The translations under genes were made by a program, and so were the position numbers. A DNA stretch of 64,000 nt from Lumnitzera littorea (taxonomy: Eukaryota > Streptophyta > Magnoliopsida > Myrtales > Combretaceae): positions 109,846,193 to 109,910,192 of the forward strand of contig JAMXBB010000004.1 of assembly GCA_024138015.1 (NCBI GenBank). The letters are read 5' to 3'. The stretch's first letter is position 1; every line of letters begins with the position of its first letter. The notes under the pieces were generated by a model that was given only the letters and a program-made list of their open reading frames with translations, did not search any database and was not told the DNA's origin. Positions 1-10,907 of this stretch are shown in pieces.

Positions 1-2
1 AA

Positions 3-413
3 ATACCAGAACCACCACCAGAAAACCCACCACCAGTTGAACCCCACGTGGATGGAGTCTATGTTAAGGAAGACCCTGAGGAGGATCCGGAGGAAGATCC
101 CGAGGAGGACCCTGAAGAGGAACCAGAAGAAGACCCTGAGGAAGAGCAAGAGAATGAGAGTGAGCCCGACATAGATATACATACAGTAGTCATGTAGGTG
201 ATCGCAAACACCGTGATAGCTGGAGATGGAGCTGGTGCTACAGCTGAGTCGGACGATGATGATGTGCAGGAGGTGGTTGTGATTCCTGAGACTCCAAAGA
301 TCGTGTTTATAGACTCCGCATCAGACAGCGAGCCTGAGGATCATTCTGTAGGAGGCTATATGGGTCACGACTCATTTGATGGAGTAGCTACCACAGATTC
401 AGAGGAGGACTAG
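3..413 (+). pseudogene. Acidic low-complexity coding remnant, 5' end outside the window
   Basis: One frame stays open from base 3 to the TAG at 411-413 except for one internal TAG at 195-197. The first part is rich in Pro and Glu and contains repeated EDPEEDPEED units. After the internal stop the frame continues with a run of Asp (DDDD) and ends in TDSEED. No catalytic domain is visible. Acidic Pro-Glu tails of this kind occur in proteins encoded by plant transposable elements, and the neighbouring DNA is transposon-derived, so a transposon origin is the most likely reading, but I do not recognise the family. The 3' end of this frame lies inside the left arm of the inverted repeat at 369-647. 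Confidence 0.45.
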
Positions 414-647
414 CCTAGTTATACGACTGATTTGTTTTAGTTAGGTTTTTAGATATGATCCAGTAGCAATTTTGATGGATACTGATGTATTTTAGGACCT
501 TTTGATGTANTCAAAAGGTCCTAAAATACATCAGTATCCATCAAAATTGCTACTGGATCATATCTAAAAACCTAACTAAAACAAATCAGTCGTATAACTA
601 GGCTAGTCCTCCTCTGAATCTGTGGTAGCTACTCCATCAAATGAGTC
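369..647. repeat. Perfect 137-bp inverted repeat around an N
   Basis: Bases 369-505 and 511-647 are exact reverse complements by eye, separated by five bases (506-510) of which the last is the only N in the window. The match stops at 369/647; outside these points the flanks are unrelated. The left arm holds the end of the acidic reading frame. The right arm abuts the reverse-strand retrotransposon fragment. A perfect palindrome meeting at an N is typical of a false join or a hairpin read, though a real inverted duplication cannot be excluded. Confidence 0.9.
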
Positions 648-2574
648 ATGCCATGTTTAGAGTGATGATCCCCTTGGCTCAAATAGTGCTTCTGTTGAAG
701 CCGATTAAGTTGTGGTAGTACGGTTTTATTTTCATCGATAGCCTCTTCCTCATCCTCTCATATGTGTAGGGGAAGAAGATATTAGTGGAGCTGTCAGTAT
801 CTACTATTATTTTCAGGACCTTGAAGTGTGCGATCTTCGCCCTTATATTAGGATGTCCCGATGGGGGGTATCTACCCCTTCCATATCTTCGTCAGAGAAG
901 GAGATTGAAGTATCTAGCTTCTGTCTCTTCTCCCTTACTATTAATACCTTGGACAGGAAATAACTGAGCTACTAGTGCTCGACCGACTCCTAAGGTATGG
1001 CACCCTAACTATTATATTGATAAGTCGTTAAGGGCACAATCATTGTGGCGATCAGTGTTCTACTCTACTCTGACACCATCGGTTTACCGCTTTTGGGGTG
1101 TTCAGTCCTCATCGTCAATGAAACGATCATCATTCCTCGGTTGGGCTACATACTCATTGAAGAAGCCCTACTAGATGGCATATTCGATTACGTTCTTCAG
1201 TGGGAAGCATTCGTTAGTGGTATGGCCATGATCATCATGGAACTAGCAGTACTTATTTGAGTTACGATAGCTAGGGTTTCCCTTCATTTTTTAGTCTCTT
1301 TGTAGTAGGTTCCTATACTTTACCTTAGAATAAACCTAGGCTATAAGTCTATTCAAGAGTGTGTGCTACATGTAGATAGGAGCAGGGAGCAAGTCTCGCT
1401 CGGTTCGACACTTCTTCTTTTCGGAGCTCTTCCCCTTTAATCTAGTTGGTAGCCTTCCACCGAGGCGATCCTTTATGGACAATTTTTCCTTATTCGGCTT
1501 TCCGCCTGACCTCTCTTGGTCAGCATAACACTTGGTGTGAATGTTGTCCTCCTAATTGATGCACTTCTAAGCTTTATTCCAAAAGTCAACCAAGGTCTTT
1601 AGCTTGATTTTCACAAGTAATTAGAAGAAGTTTCTCGAAGGTCGGATGCCGAGCTGAATGATAGGGATAGTAACTCCCTCGTCTAGCTAAGGGATCTTGA
1701 CTACAACATTGTTGAACTGGGCTACATAGTCACATAGAGATTCGCCTTCGCCCTGCCTTAAAGGTACAAGGACGTCGTGTCTTTGGATGTAGGCTTACTA
1801 GCCTTAAAGTGAAGGCTGAATCTCTGTGCCAGCTTATCATAGGAGTTGATAGAAGTATCGGGGAGATGGTTAAACCACGCTAAAGCTGCTTTCCTCAAGG
1901 TGCTCGAGAAAGCCTTGTACATTATGGCATCCCCATGATCATAAAGATTCATGAGGCTATCGAAGTGGAGGAGGTGATCATCTGGGTCACCTATGCCATC
2001 ATATTGGTCTATGGATGGAAGTTTGCTATTAGGAGGTAACACTTCATCTTGAATGCTTTTGGTAAAGGAGGGTTTTGTTGTTAGTGACCAACTTAGTGTC
2101 GCTAGTGGCTTTGCTCCCCTGTTGCTTGGAGAGGTTATTTACTATTGTGCGGAGCTGATTGAGGTTAGCATCATTTGTCGGATGAGCTTAGTGTGTTGCT
2201 GATCGAGCCAATACTCCTTATAAGTTAACTACTTGCTCATTACCAGCCAAAGCTTGATTGTAGGTAGCTGTAGAACTTGTTGGCTGTTACTATAGTAGGG
2301 GATCAAGTTGCTAATCTTTACCATTCTGTTGTCATTGTTAGTGGTTGTTTTGTCTAATGCGGGCATCCGAAGCTTTGGGAGGGTGGGTTTGTGCGCTACG
2401 CCTATCAGCTTCTTCGAGGTGAGTACAAATTAGCTTGTTTTAAGCAGCTAACTCCTCAGCTAGGCATTTCGTGCACTCTGGGTGCTCCTCCAATGTTCCC
2501 CATTGGAGGGGTTGGTTTCTTGTAGGTTGGTTATCCATCAATTGGCGATTCTCTTACTCATCGTGGTGAGACAT
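648..2574 (-). pseudogene. Decayed gag-protease of a Ty3/gypsy element
   Basis: The start codon lies at 2574-2572 (MSHHDE), followed by a stop six codons later. The only long open piece, 2042-1758, carries the retrotransposon gag domain, with a conserved core around FSSTLRKAALAWFNHLP. Farther along are a Lys-rich stretch (about 1500-1400), a CCHC-like knuckle remnant with FHDDHGHTTNECF near 1240-1195, and the protease motif VDTDSST at about 806-786. The usual active-site triplet is DTG, so here the Gly codon has become Asp (a G-to-A change). At least one frameshift separates the start from the gag domain. Gag forms the particle and the protease cleaves the polyprotein; neither can be made from this copy. 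Confidence 0.75.
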
Positions 2575-2662
2575 GATGTTTGAGAATTGTGTTTAGAGAA
2601 CATGTTTAGTGTGTTTGGGGTTTTTTTGTGTAGGAATTTAGCTTCTTACGGACGGCATCAAA

Positions 2663-3173
2663 TGTCATCTTAAGGTATTTACCGGTAGTGATTAAGCTTT
2701 ACGCGAGGTAAGCCTGCGAAACATATCACTATGAGGGGATGCAAGGGTGTTGTCCGGCGTGGCCACTCCAATACTTAAGTCAGCAATATATTCTGGAGAA
2801 TAAATGATACTTAGGAGTAATAGGAAAGCTTTAGTGCGTAAAGTATAGAGAGCTTTATTGTTAGGTGGTGAATTGGTATTTATAGTGGAGAGGAGCCCAG
2901 CTCAATTAGTAGTTAAAGAACAATTAGTAGGGGCGACCCTCTTTCGAAGTATATGAGAGAGGGCTTATAGTGTGCGACTTGTCCCACTTATACTAGGGAT
3001 GGTTGTTAACTTGGTGTCTTATCCTTATTTTGTGTATTTTAGTTGTTAAAGAGTTTCTTTGGTCTAATCAAGTCGGGACTAGGGTTTGAGCTCAGGGGAG
3101 TGATTCCAAAGTGGTAAGGTACATTAGATCTAGATGGGCTTAAGGGGCCCATGTCTAAAGAGAGCTATCAACA
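2663..3173 (-). repeat. LTR of the reverse-strand Ty3/gypsy fragment
   Basis: The LTR is 511 bp, begins TGTTGATAGC on the reverse strand and ends GATGACA next to the primer site. A TATA box (ACTATAAATACC on the reverse strand, about 2875-2890) lies inside. Related LTR sequence occurs at 30957-31735 and 32420-32857; all share a stretch like CCAATACTTAAGTCAG (2768 here). Confidence 0.7.
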
Positions 3174-4659
3174 AACACATTATTAAATTAATCTGTAGTG
3201 TGTATATAGTTTAACGAATTAGTAAATGCTAAAAATAAATAAATAAGAACAACTTTTTTATATTTTTCAACGTTAATTAAACATTAAGTCTTATTATTTC
3301 ATATCCTTACAAATGCCATGAGAAACTCTAATAACATTTACTTTTATAAAATCATAATTCTCAATAGTAGATGGTGTTACGGTTAAACCACCGGTTAATC
3401 TATTGCCCTTTCACTTAGGTGATAATACGTCATATCTTTTCAGTTTATATACATACATACAGAAATAGAATGAAAAACATATCTATTACTTTTTTGAAAA
3501 AAAAAATTACATAAATATAGATTAAATGAAGGATATTATATAAATACAAAGCTTAAATTATATTTAAGAAATGCAATATTAAAAATAGTAAAAATGTCAC
3601 ATTTCATAAATACGATTTAATATCTTGCCTACTGTAGTTATATCATATTTAAGAAATGCAATATGTACTTGTATTACATTTAAGAGATGTGATATTAATA
3701 TAATTAAATATTTATTAATATGTGACATAGGTATAAATACATATGTCATCTTTTATATATGCGAGACAAGTTTAATTAATTGATGATATTTTTCATATAA
3801 TTAATAAATACATAATATTTATTATATATAATGATAAAAAAGTAAAATTCTCTATGTAAACATATTTATACATGTACTTTTCCTGAATCTTGTCATTATA
3901 TGTGGTGATGTAAAACTTGGATTAACCCTTATGATTAAGTTTAGTTCAATTTGATCTAGTCATAAAATTGATTTGGTTCAATCTTAATTTAACTTCAATT
4001 GAACTGTAACTAAATTTGTTTTCACATATTTAATTTTTGATTTTCTCATATATCTGAATTAATTATATAAGTTGGATTTGAAATTATTAACCATACGTCG
4101 ACCATCACAATTAAGTAGCTCACGAAAAGATGAAGAAGATCCGTCTCTCTTTCCTTTTCTTTACATTTTTGTTCACTGGCTCGACCTCCGATGAAAAAGT
4201 CAATAGTTGTAGAGAATATAGCTTCCATAAGAGTGGAATATTACCTAAATATGCCGAAAATTGTCTCTTGTTTGACCCCGCGGCATCCAACTTTCTAGTC
4301 TAATTATATATAGGACTTGTCCCATAAGTTATTACGTAAATCCTCAACAAACAACAGTAATAAGAATCGGCTCTATGGAAAAGCACTTGAGCAATAACAT
4401 GTTAATCCCATCTCTATGGAGAAATATGCTAACCAATTTTTTTTCTTTTTTTTTTAGGTAAACAGTGAGTTTTAATTAATACTGTTAGACTTGATTTAGA
4501 TGGTTGATTTTAAAAATATGAGAGGCTCAAAGATTAAAAGGATTGAATCAAATTCAACCAAGGTTTAATAGAAATTGGATCAGACCGACTTTATGATTGG
4601 ATCAAGTTAAACTAGGTTAAATTGTAAATCGATTGGAATTTGATAATATTGATTTTGGT
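3174..4659. other. AT-rich intergenic DNA
   Basis: No coding frame, RNA gene or clear mobile element is visible. Three imperfect copies of TTTAAGAAATGCAATAT occur at about 3565, 3647 and 3680. The stretch 4470-4660, rich in TTGATT/GGATC words, is the immediate left flank of the large retrotransposon. Confidence 0.6.
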
Positions 4660-4664
4660 GGCTT
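4660..4664. repeat. Left target-site duplication (GGCTT)
   Basis: GGCTT precedes the 5' LTR; GACTT follows the 3' LTR at 23515-23519. Four of five bases match, and 5 bp is the usual size for Ty3/gypsy integration. Confidence 0.6.
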
Positions 4665-6859
4665 TGTAAACGCCTAATTTTTGCTCCTCTAAAGTCCTAA
4701 TTTTTATTTTTATTTTTATTTTTACAAACAGGGTCCTAATTCAAAAAATTAAAAAAACAAAAAAATTAATAAAAGATAAAAAGATAATAAAAATTAATAA
4801 ATGATGAAAATATCAAAAAAATAATAATAATAAAAAATAAGAAAAGGAAAAATTATAAAAGTTTCGTAGATTTTTGGGAAGTAATTTATATTAGGAAAAA
4901 TTAGTTTTAGTGATTAGTTTTAGTTTAGTTAAAAATTTTATTTTAGGGATTCAGATAATTTAAATATAATTTAATTGTAACGAATATCAAGACACAGACC
5001 AACAGCCTAACGGATAAGTAGCGGAGTATTTGGGTGGATTTAGTTGGAGGTCATGGGTTCGAGTTTGTCTTTATTTTTCTGTCTTTGCAAAAGCAGGATT
5101 TAAAATCGGATTCATATCTAATCAAATCATATGAATATTAGTTAAATCAGATTTGAATTAAATTTGAATCTAATTTAATTAACGAATCACTAGCTACGCA
5201 CGTCTTGACACCACCTCGCTCTGCCGCTGCTGCTCTGATCTCTGTTAGACACTCCACGATCGAACTGCACATACACCCATGACGTCTGTCCACGCAAGCC
5301 ATAAGACGCTTGATCTTCAACAAGCCGCGACAGTCAACAACTGATTAGCAGACGAAAACACCAAGCACCGACCACCCTATCCTTGCTCCCTATCTAATAT
5401 ATCGTGACTAGCTCCATGCTTCACAGCAGTGAATAGCCACAAGCCCGATACGCAGCAGCAGTCCTCTTTCTCCTTCGCGCGCGTCCGTTGCAGTACCCCA
5501 CCAATGATAGCCCACTTACAGCAGTGACATAGCAACATATGTCCTACTGTGAACGCCACTGATCACACTCCATCAACAGCACAGCGACATACACGCACAC
5601 CAGACCACAACCCCTACGTCATTCTCCTTCGCATGCACGACACTCCCTACGACATTGCACACAACACCATACAGTCGCTTGCGAACTTGCCTCTCTGAGC
5701 ACAGTCACTGTAGATCGCTGCTACACAAAAAAATTCAGGTTCGGTTTCTTTTCTTTTTTCTTTAATATTATGTATTTATCATTTATTTATTGTTATACTA
5801 TATTATATTATGTTATATTATTATTTTATTAGATCATTAGTGATTTAGCATAAGTTATGTTTATAATAGTTTAAGATATTTTTTTTGACAGTAGTTTTCT
5901 CTATTATATAGATTAGATAATGATTTAAGTGAATGGTTATTTAATAATAGTTATATGAGTATAAATATATATATGTATTACTTTAGGGGTCGTTAAGATT
6001 ATTTTTTTTATTATGTATGTACACATTATTTTATTTTCTTAGTTAACATAATATATAATATGACTTTAGGAGTTTTAGTATTAGTTCTTATATAAAGTGT
6101 ATTATATGGAATTATTTTATTTTGGTAGATAGTTATATATATTAGTTTAGTGGTTGTTAGAATTAGTTATCTTTTTAGATTTGGCTTTACTTAAGGATTT
6201 ATCACATAGAAAGTTGTTTTTCTTTAAATAAAAATTAATAAAAGGCCCTTTTAAAAATAGGATTTTTAGAGTATTTTTTATAAAATAATAACAACACTCA
6301 AGTGTTAGGACCCTTTAGATTTTTTTTTTAAATAAACCAAATAAATTAATACATAAACTTAGACGGTTTTCAAAATTAAAATCAATTAACACACTAAAGA
6401 ATTTTTGAAAGAACTACGATCGTTTGATCCCGGCTAACGGGTATGTAGGCACTTTCGGGGCGATAATAAAATATGTAGAAACTTAGGTTCTTTTTTCTTT
6501 TGATTATTTATTTTTAAATATTGTAGTTAGAAAAATAATCCTAATTTCGGTAAATAGATAGTGGAACCCGTTAGGGTTTACTAGGTTAGTCCTCGAATTC
6601 GGAACTCTCTGGTTCTTTATTTAAAATTGAAATCAAAGACCGGTAGCCAAATCGTGATCAATTTACCAAATTGATTACGGTTTCTTTTTTTTTTTCTCGA
6701 CTTCGGTTGGGTGGCAACTTCAAAAATTATTTTCAATAAGAAACTGGAATTTTCTCAATTTCTTTAGTCGAGGATTAATATTAAATGGGTTAGGGTTTAG
6801 TATTAATCAGGAAATGAGAAATCAATTTTAAATAGAGAACCGAAAAATCAGACTCGATA
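4665..6859 (+). repeat. 5' LTR of the Ogre-type element
   Basis: The 2,195-bp LTR starts TGTAAACGCC and ends near GACTCGATA, three bases before the primer site. It aligns along its length with 21071-23514. It lacks a 221-bp stretch present in the 3' LTR (equivalent to 21613-21833), with the five bases AATCA at both deletion ends, and a shorter stretch near 5068. The missing piece contains the best TATA box of the family. Differences from the 3' LTR over a 440-bp sample (5205-5650) number about 40, nearly all transitions, so the insertion is old. Confidence 0.9.
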
Positions 6860-6862
6860 GTT

Positions 6863-6880
6863 TGGTGACTCCACTGGGGA
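6863..6880 (+). other. Primer-binding site
   Basis: TGGTGACTCCACTGGGGA lies three bases after the 5' LTR. Plant Ogre/Tat elements commonly carry TGGCGACTCCACTGGGGA, reported as matching a tRNA-Arg 3' end; this copy differs at one C-to-T position. The tRNA assignment is from memory of the family. Confidence 0.75.
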
Positions 6881-7464
6881 ACGCTAGAGGGCTAGCCACT
6901 AGAAGTTGTCGAAAATAGGATTATTTAAAAAAAAAGATGAAATAATAAAAATAATAAAAAAGAACTTAGGTATGTTATTGTATGTATTTGTTTATTTTAT
7001 TTATTTGTTTTTTTTTACTAACATTTTTTTTATTGTGGCAGTTCATTTAAAGAGGAATTTTGGGGGGTTTTACTTTTACTTTGTTTTCTACATCATAAAT
7101 GTATAGTACATATGGTTAGAACCAAGCCGTCTTAGGACTTTAAGAGGGGGGCCATTGTGTAAGCTTCGGATGTTGTAGGGTAACCACCTTCTGGGGCCGA
7201 TCAGGCTACTCCATTCAAGTTCAGATGCGACCACAAAATCGTTGCTTTGAAAAAACGTAGTGGTTGTAGAACTTAAGGACCTTTAGTACTTACCCTTTTT
7301 CATCACACAAAATCTTTTTTCAAAAATTCACAAGAACCTATGATGTGGTGAACCTAAATTGATAAAAGCAGTTGTGAAGTTGTGATTGTGATTGTAATCT
7401 TCCCTTGTAAATAATTTGTAATATTTAGAATACATTGTAATTGTAATTTTAATCTTGATTAGTC
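6881..7464 (+). other. Untranslated leader between primer site and ORF1
   Basis: An A/T-rich part (6905-7110) with poly-T and poly-A runs is followed by more mixed sequence up to the ATG at 7465. No conserved coding frame is seen; the open stretch at 6906-7106 is a low-complexity artefact. Confidence 0.6.
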
Positions 7465-8874
7465 ATGGCTGGATCAAGTAAAAGGCCTTTTGAAGACATT
7501 CATGTCTACTTACCGCATTGGCCATAGAAACTGCTTCAAACGTGGTTTTGACTCTTCGGCCCAGATAAACAGGAGTTTATTAAGAATAAGATTAGGTCCA
7601 TCCTCTCTCTACAGAAGATCCCTGTGAACATCATTCTAGTGCGGGCCTTAGTCCACCTTTAGGAGCCCGAATCCGCCCATTTCTGTATGGGCCTACTTCA
7701 GCTAAGCCCAACTATAGAAGAATACTCCCAATTGTTGTGGGCTCCTACAATCACTGATGATATTTATGTCCCGGACTTGGAAGCTACAGCACCAAAGATC
7801 TTCAGTAAGTTGCTGGGAATCAAAAAAACCGAAATAAACCGGGTTCTAAATCAAGGAAAGACAATTCGATTAGAGGATGTCATGGACTGGTTTTCTATTG
7901 AATTGAAGCACAGAGAAAAACGCGAGGTTTTTTGTGCAAATTTAGAAGCGTGGCACCAGTATCGGGTCAACGCTTTTATACTGGTAGTCTTCAATACTAT
8001 CCTGTTCCCTGATGAAAGACGTCGAGTCCATTTCAGAATTGCAGAACTCGTAGCCCAATTCCTTAAAGGGAAATCATATGTCCCGTCCCTTTTGGCCGAG
8101 CAGATCCGATTGCTAAACCATCTCAAGAAAAAGAAACGAGGAGATCTGAAAACTAATATGGTCCTACTGGTGGTTTGGTTCGTTAGCCACATGAGAAGTT
8201 ACCAGCTTGATTTTAATTAGGCTGAGTTTACTCAGCAATATGATCTCATCAAATCTTTTAGAGAAAGAATCGAGTTGCTAGAAAATATAGCTAGCCGCTA
8301 CTGGGTTCAATACTTTCAGAATATGAAAGCGGAAGAATTGTTGTTGACACCCAGGTGGTTCGCAAGCAAGGAAATGATAAAAGGATGTAGAGACTTTAAA
8401 GTGGTTCCTCTGATCGGCTTTAACCTCTGCACCGTATACGTTCCAGCCAATGGACTCATTGAGGACACGATCCCTAGATTATCATTAGAAACTGCCTCGT
8501 TGAACTTCCTTAACCCTGGTATGACAATGGTTGATAAAATAACCAAGCTTCAGAGCATCCGAGCTCTTTGGTGCACGAGAAAGACCACCCCTACCATTAG
8601 AGGGATAATAGCCAGGAACCACCAAACTAAAGGATTTCTTTATCACCAGCTAAAAGGGCTGAAAGATATGGAAGACAACAAGGAGAAAGGGGAAGTGCAA
8701 GCTGAACCAAAGAGGGCGAGTAAAAGAGAGTAGGAGTTGGAAAGCCGTTGCAAGGAGTACCATTAGAGAATAAAGGCATTAGAAGCACAATTGAAGAGGA
8801 CCAAGGGCAAAGAAGAGCAAGCTCCCATGATCCGAAAGAAGAAAAGGACGCAGGATAAGCTTACTAGTCACTAG
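7465..8874 (+). pseudogene. Ogre ORF1 protein (DUF7745-like), interrupted
   Basis: The frame opens at ATG 7465 (MAGSSKRPFED) and closes at TAG 8872-8874, about 469 codons. Six in-frame stops break it: 7525, 7549, 7660, 8218, 8731 and 8764. The central part has the pattern of the plant ORF1/DUF7745 family: LSPTIEEYSQLL near the start, an FPDERRRVHFR stretch near the middle, and a Lys/Glu-rich, probably coiled-coil C-terminus. Five or so of the stops would be Gln or Trp codons changed by one transition. The position between primer site and gag in the same strand is diagnostic for Ogre elements, where the role of this protein is unknown. The family name is by recognition, not search. Confidence 0.75.
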
Positions 8875-9202
8875 GAGATTAAATTTTAGATTTTTTATGT
8901 TTTCATTAGAATTCATTTTTTATGAACAAAATAAGAGATGTAATGGTTAAAAATTGCAAAAATTAATAAAAGTTAGGTAGGTTTTGCCACATCAAAGGTT
9001 TCCCCTAATTCTTGATTTTTCATTGCACTTGTATGACATGCATTTTATGTTTGTACGATTAACCACTTTTTTTTTAGGAAAATGTAATATGTACTAACCC
9101 ATTGTTGAGTTGTTCAATATCTACATCAGGTAAAATTTCAAGATAGCTCCCAAACGTCAAGTCCTTCAGAGAAGTCCGATTAGAACCCGTTCCCAGACCA
9201 GG

Positions 9203-10907
9203 ATGGCCACTACTCAAGGAAATGATGGAGACCCTGAGATCAATGATCCCTCCGAGCTGAGGTTTCGTTCCATAGAAAGGGCTATGGAAAAGATGGCAGA
9301 ACAGATGAGCTTCCTAGCAGATAGCATTGCTTTGCTGCGAGCTACAACGCTGGCTAATGAAGAAGGTTCCAAAACCCGTTATGGGAAGAATACACAAGCT
9401 CCTGAAGCAGAACATGAATATCAAAAAGACCCATTCGAATCAGAAGGAGTTTACCCAAAAGATAACTTGACCTTCGAACCTGACACGTATGCGGCCTCGA
9501 GACTTGTTGACCATGGGCCAAATACGGACAGCTTAAAAGAACTGGAAAAGAAATTGACACAGCAGATCACTGAGAAGATGAAGCATTCGTACCTTCATCG
9601 GGGGTGGTGGATTTGAACAGGTGGGGATCACAGAGTTTTCTGCGTATGACATGGGATCATACCCTGAGAAGTTTAAGGTACTGCAATTCGAAAAGTATAA
9701 CGGGACGGGTTGCCCCAAGCTCCACACCAGGTTGTATGTTAGGAAGATGGGTAAATATGTTCAGTACGATCCGCTCATGGTACAGACATTTCAGGATAGC
9801 CTGACCGGACCGGCCCTGACTTGGTATGCCCAGCTTGATTTGAATCAGATAAATACATGGGAGAAACTTGCTCGAGCATTTTATGAACAATATAAATTCA
9901 ATGTGGAAGTAGCCTCGATTATGATGGACTTGGTTGCCCTACGGAAGAAGAATAATGAATCGTTCAAAGAATACGCTCAAAGATGGAGGTCCTTAGCTGC
10001 AAGAATCTCTATTCTAACGACTGAGAAAGAGCTCACATCGGCTTTCATTAACACCTTAGAGAGGCCCTATTTCTCCCATCTCATCGGGCAGGCCTCATCC
10101 AATTTTGTTGTAGTAGTAGTAGCTGGATGCAGGATTGAAAGTGCCATTTCTTTTGGTAAGCTGCAAGACTTAGCAGATAGAAGACCACCTATGTCATCAT
10201 CTGGTCTTCGACCAGCCGCCAGCAAGCCCAAAGAATCTACGGTTGGTATGGTAAATTTAAATGTCAGACCAAATGCTCAAGTCGCTTTTAGGGCGAATAC
10301 ACCTCCCGTTCAGCAACAATACAGAGATCAGTTTCAAACTAACAGGACTTATAGACAATTTACCAAGATATCGGTTCCTTTGAGTCAAGTCTTTGAGAAG
10401 TTGCAAAGGGATAATTTGATACGGTACGAACTTCCTAGCGATTGATATCGACCAAGATTCTTTGACCCCACAGTAAAGTGCGAATACTACTGTGGACAAG
10501 TGGGGTATTTGACTGATGCATGCTGGAGACTGAGGAATAAGATTCAGGATTTGATAGATGAAGGGACAGTGCAGTTGGATTTTGTGGAAGCCCCCGTTCC
10601 TAACGTTAACAACAATCACTTACCCAACCATGGGTCGATGATTGGTATGATTTTTGATGGTTGTGCTGTTAATGTCATTGATGCAGATAAGAAGCCAAAG
10701 GTTTTTGAGTTCTATACTGGCAATTGGACTCTAGAAGTGAAGAGGTACACATTTTACATACCGTTGCCACCAGAAAATTACAAGGCTACTTCATTTAACT
10801 ATCACTTGGTAAATCAGGAGAAACCAGGTTCTCTAGTAGGAGCATTACCCGATCGGGAAATATTTATTGTTACGCTCCGAAGCGGCAGAGTCGTAATAGT
10901 CCCGCTA
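9203..10907 (+). pseudogene. gag of the Ogre-type element, frameshifted and split from protease
   Basis: The ATG at 9203 follows a 328-bp T-rich spacer after ORF1. The first 130 codons contain a helical stretch (MEKMAEQMSFLADSIALL). A one-base frame change occurs in a G-rich run at about 9597-9603; the second frame then runs to a TGA at 10443 and beyond. The gag domain is clear at about 9770-10010, with LTGPALTWYAQL, TWEKLARAFYEQY and FKEYAQRWRSLAARI. A CCHC-like knuckle at about 10479-10525 keeps its first and last Cys, but the His position is Tyr. At 10908 the frame is cut by the nested LTR, and protease resumes at 13937 in a different frame; the difference fits a simple insertion plus a 5-bp duplication. 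Confidence 0.88.

Larger units (their letters stand above)
648..3173 (-). mobile_element. Ty3/gypsy retrotransposon fragment (LTR, primer site, gag, protease)
   Basis: Read on the reverse strand, the order is LTR (3173 to 2663), a decayed primer-binding site just inside it (TGATGCCGTCCGTAAG, compare the plant Ty3/gypsy form TGGCGCCGTCTGTGGG), a gag start near 2574, the gag domain, a zinc-knuckle remnant and an aspartic protease motif. The element ends abruptly at 648, where the right arm of the inverted repeat begins; reverse transcriptase and integrase are missing. The domain order and primer site identify a Ty3/gypsy element. Many stops and frameshifts show that it is dead. Confidence 0.8.

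Noticed and set aside
785..1260. Forward frames at 785-967 and 1045-1260
   Set aside because: They lie opposite the decayed gag-protease of the reverse-strand element, which has recognisable motifs.
4046..4228. Reverse 60-codon frame
   Set aside because: No motif, AT-rich, no promoter or homologous context.
6906..7106. Forward 66-codon hydrophobic frame in the Ogre-type leader
   Set aside because: Poly-T and poly-A low complexity; the 5' LTR leader position and lack of conservation speak against a gene.
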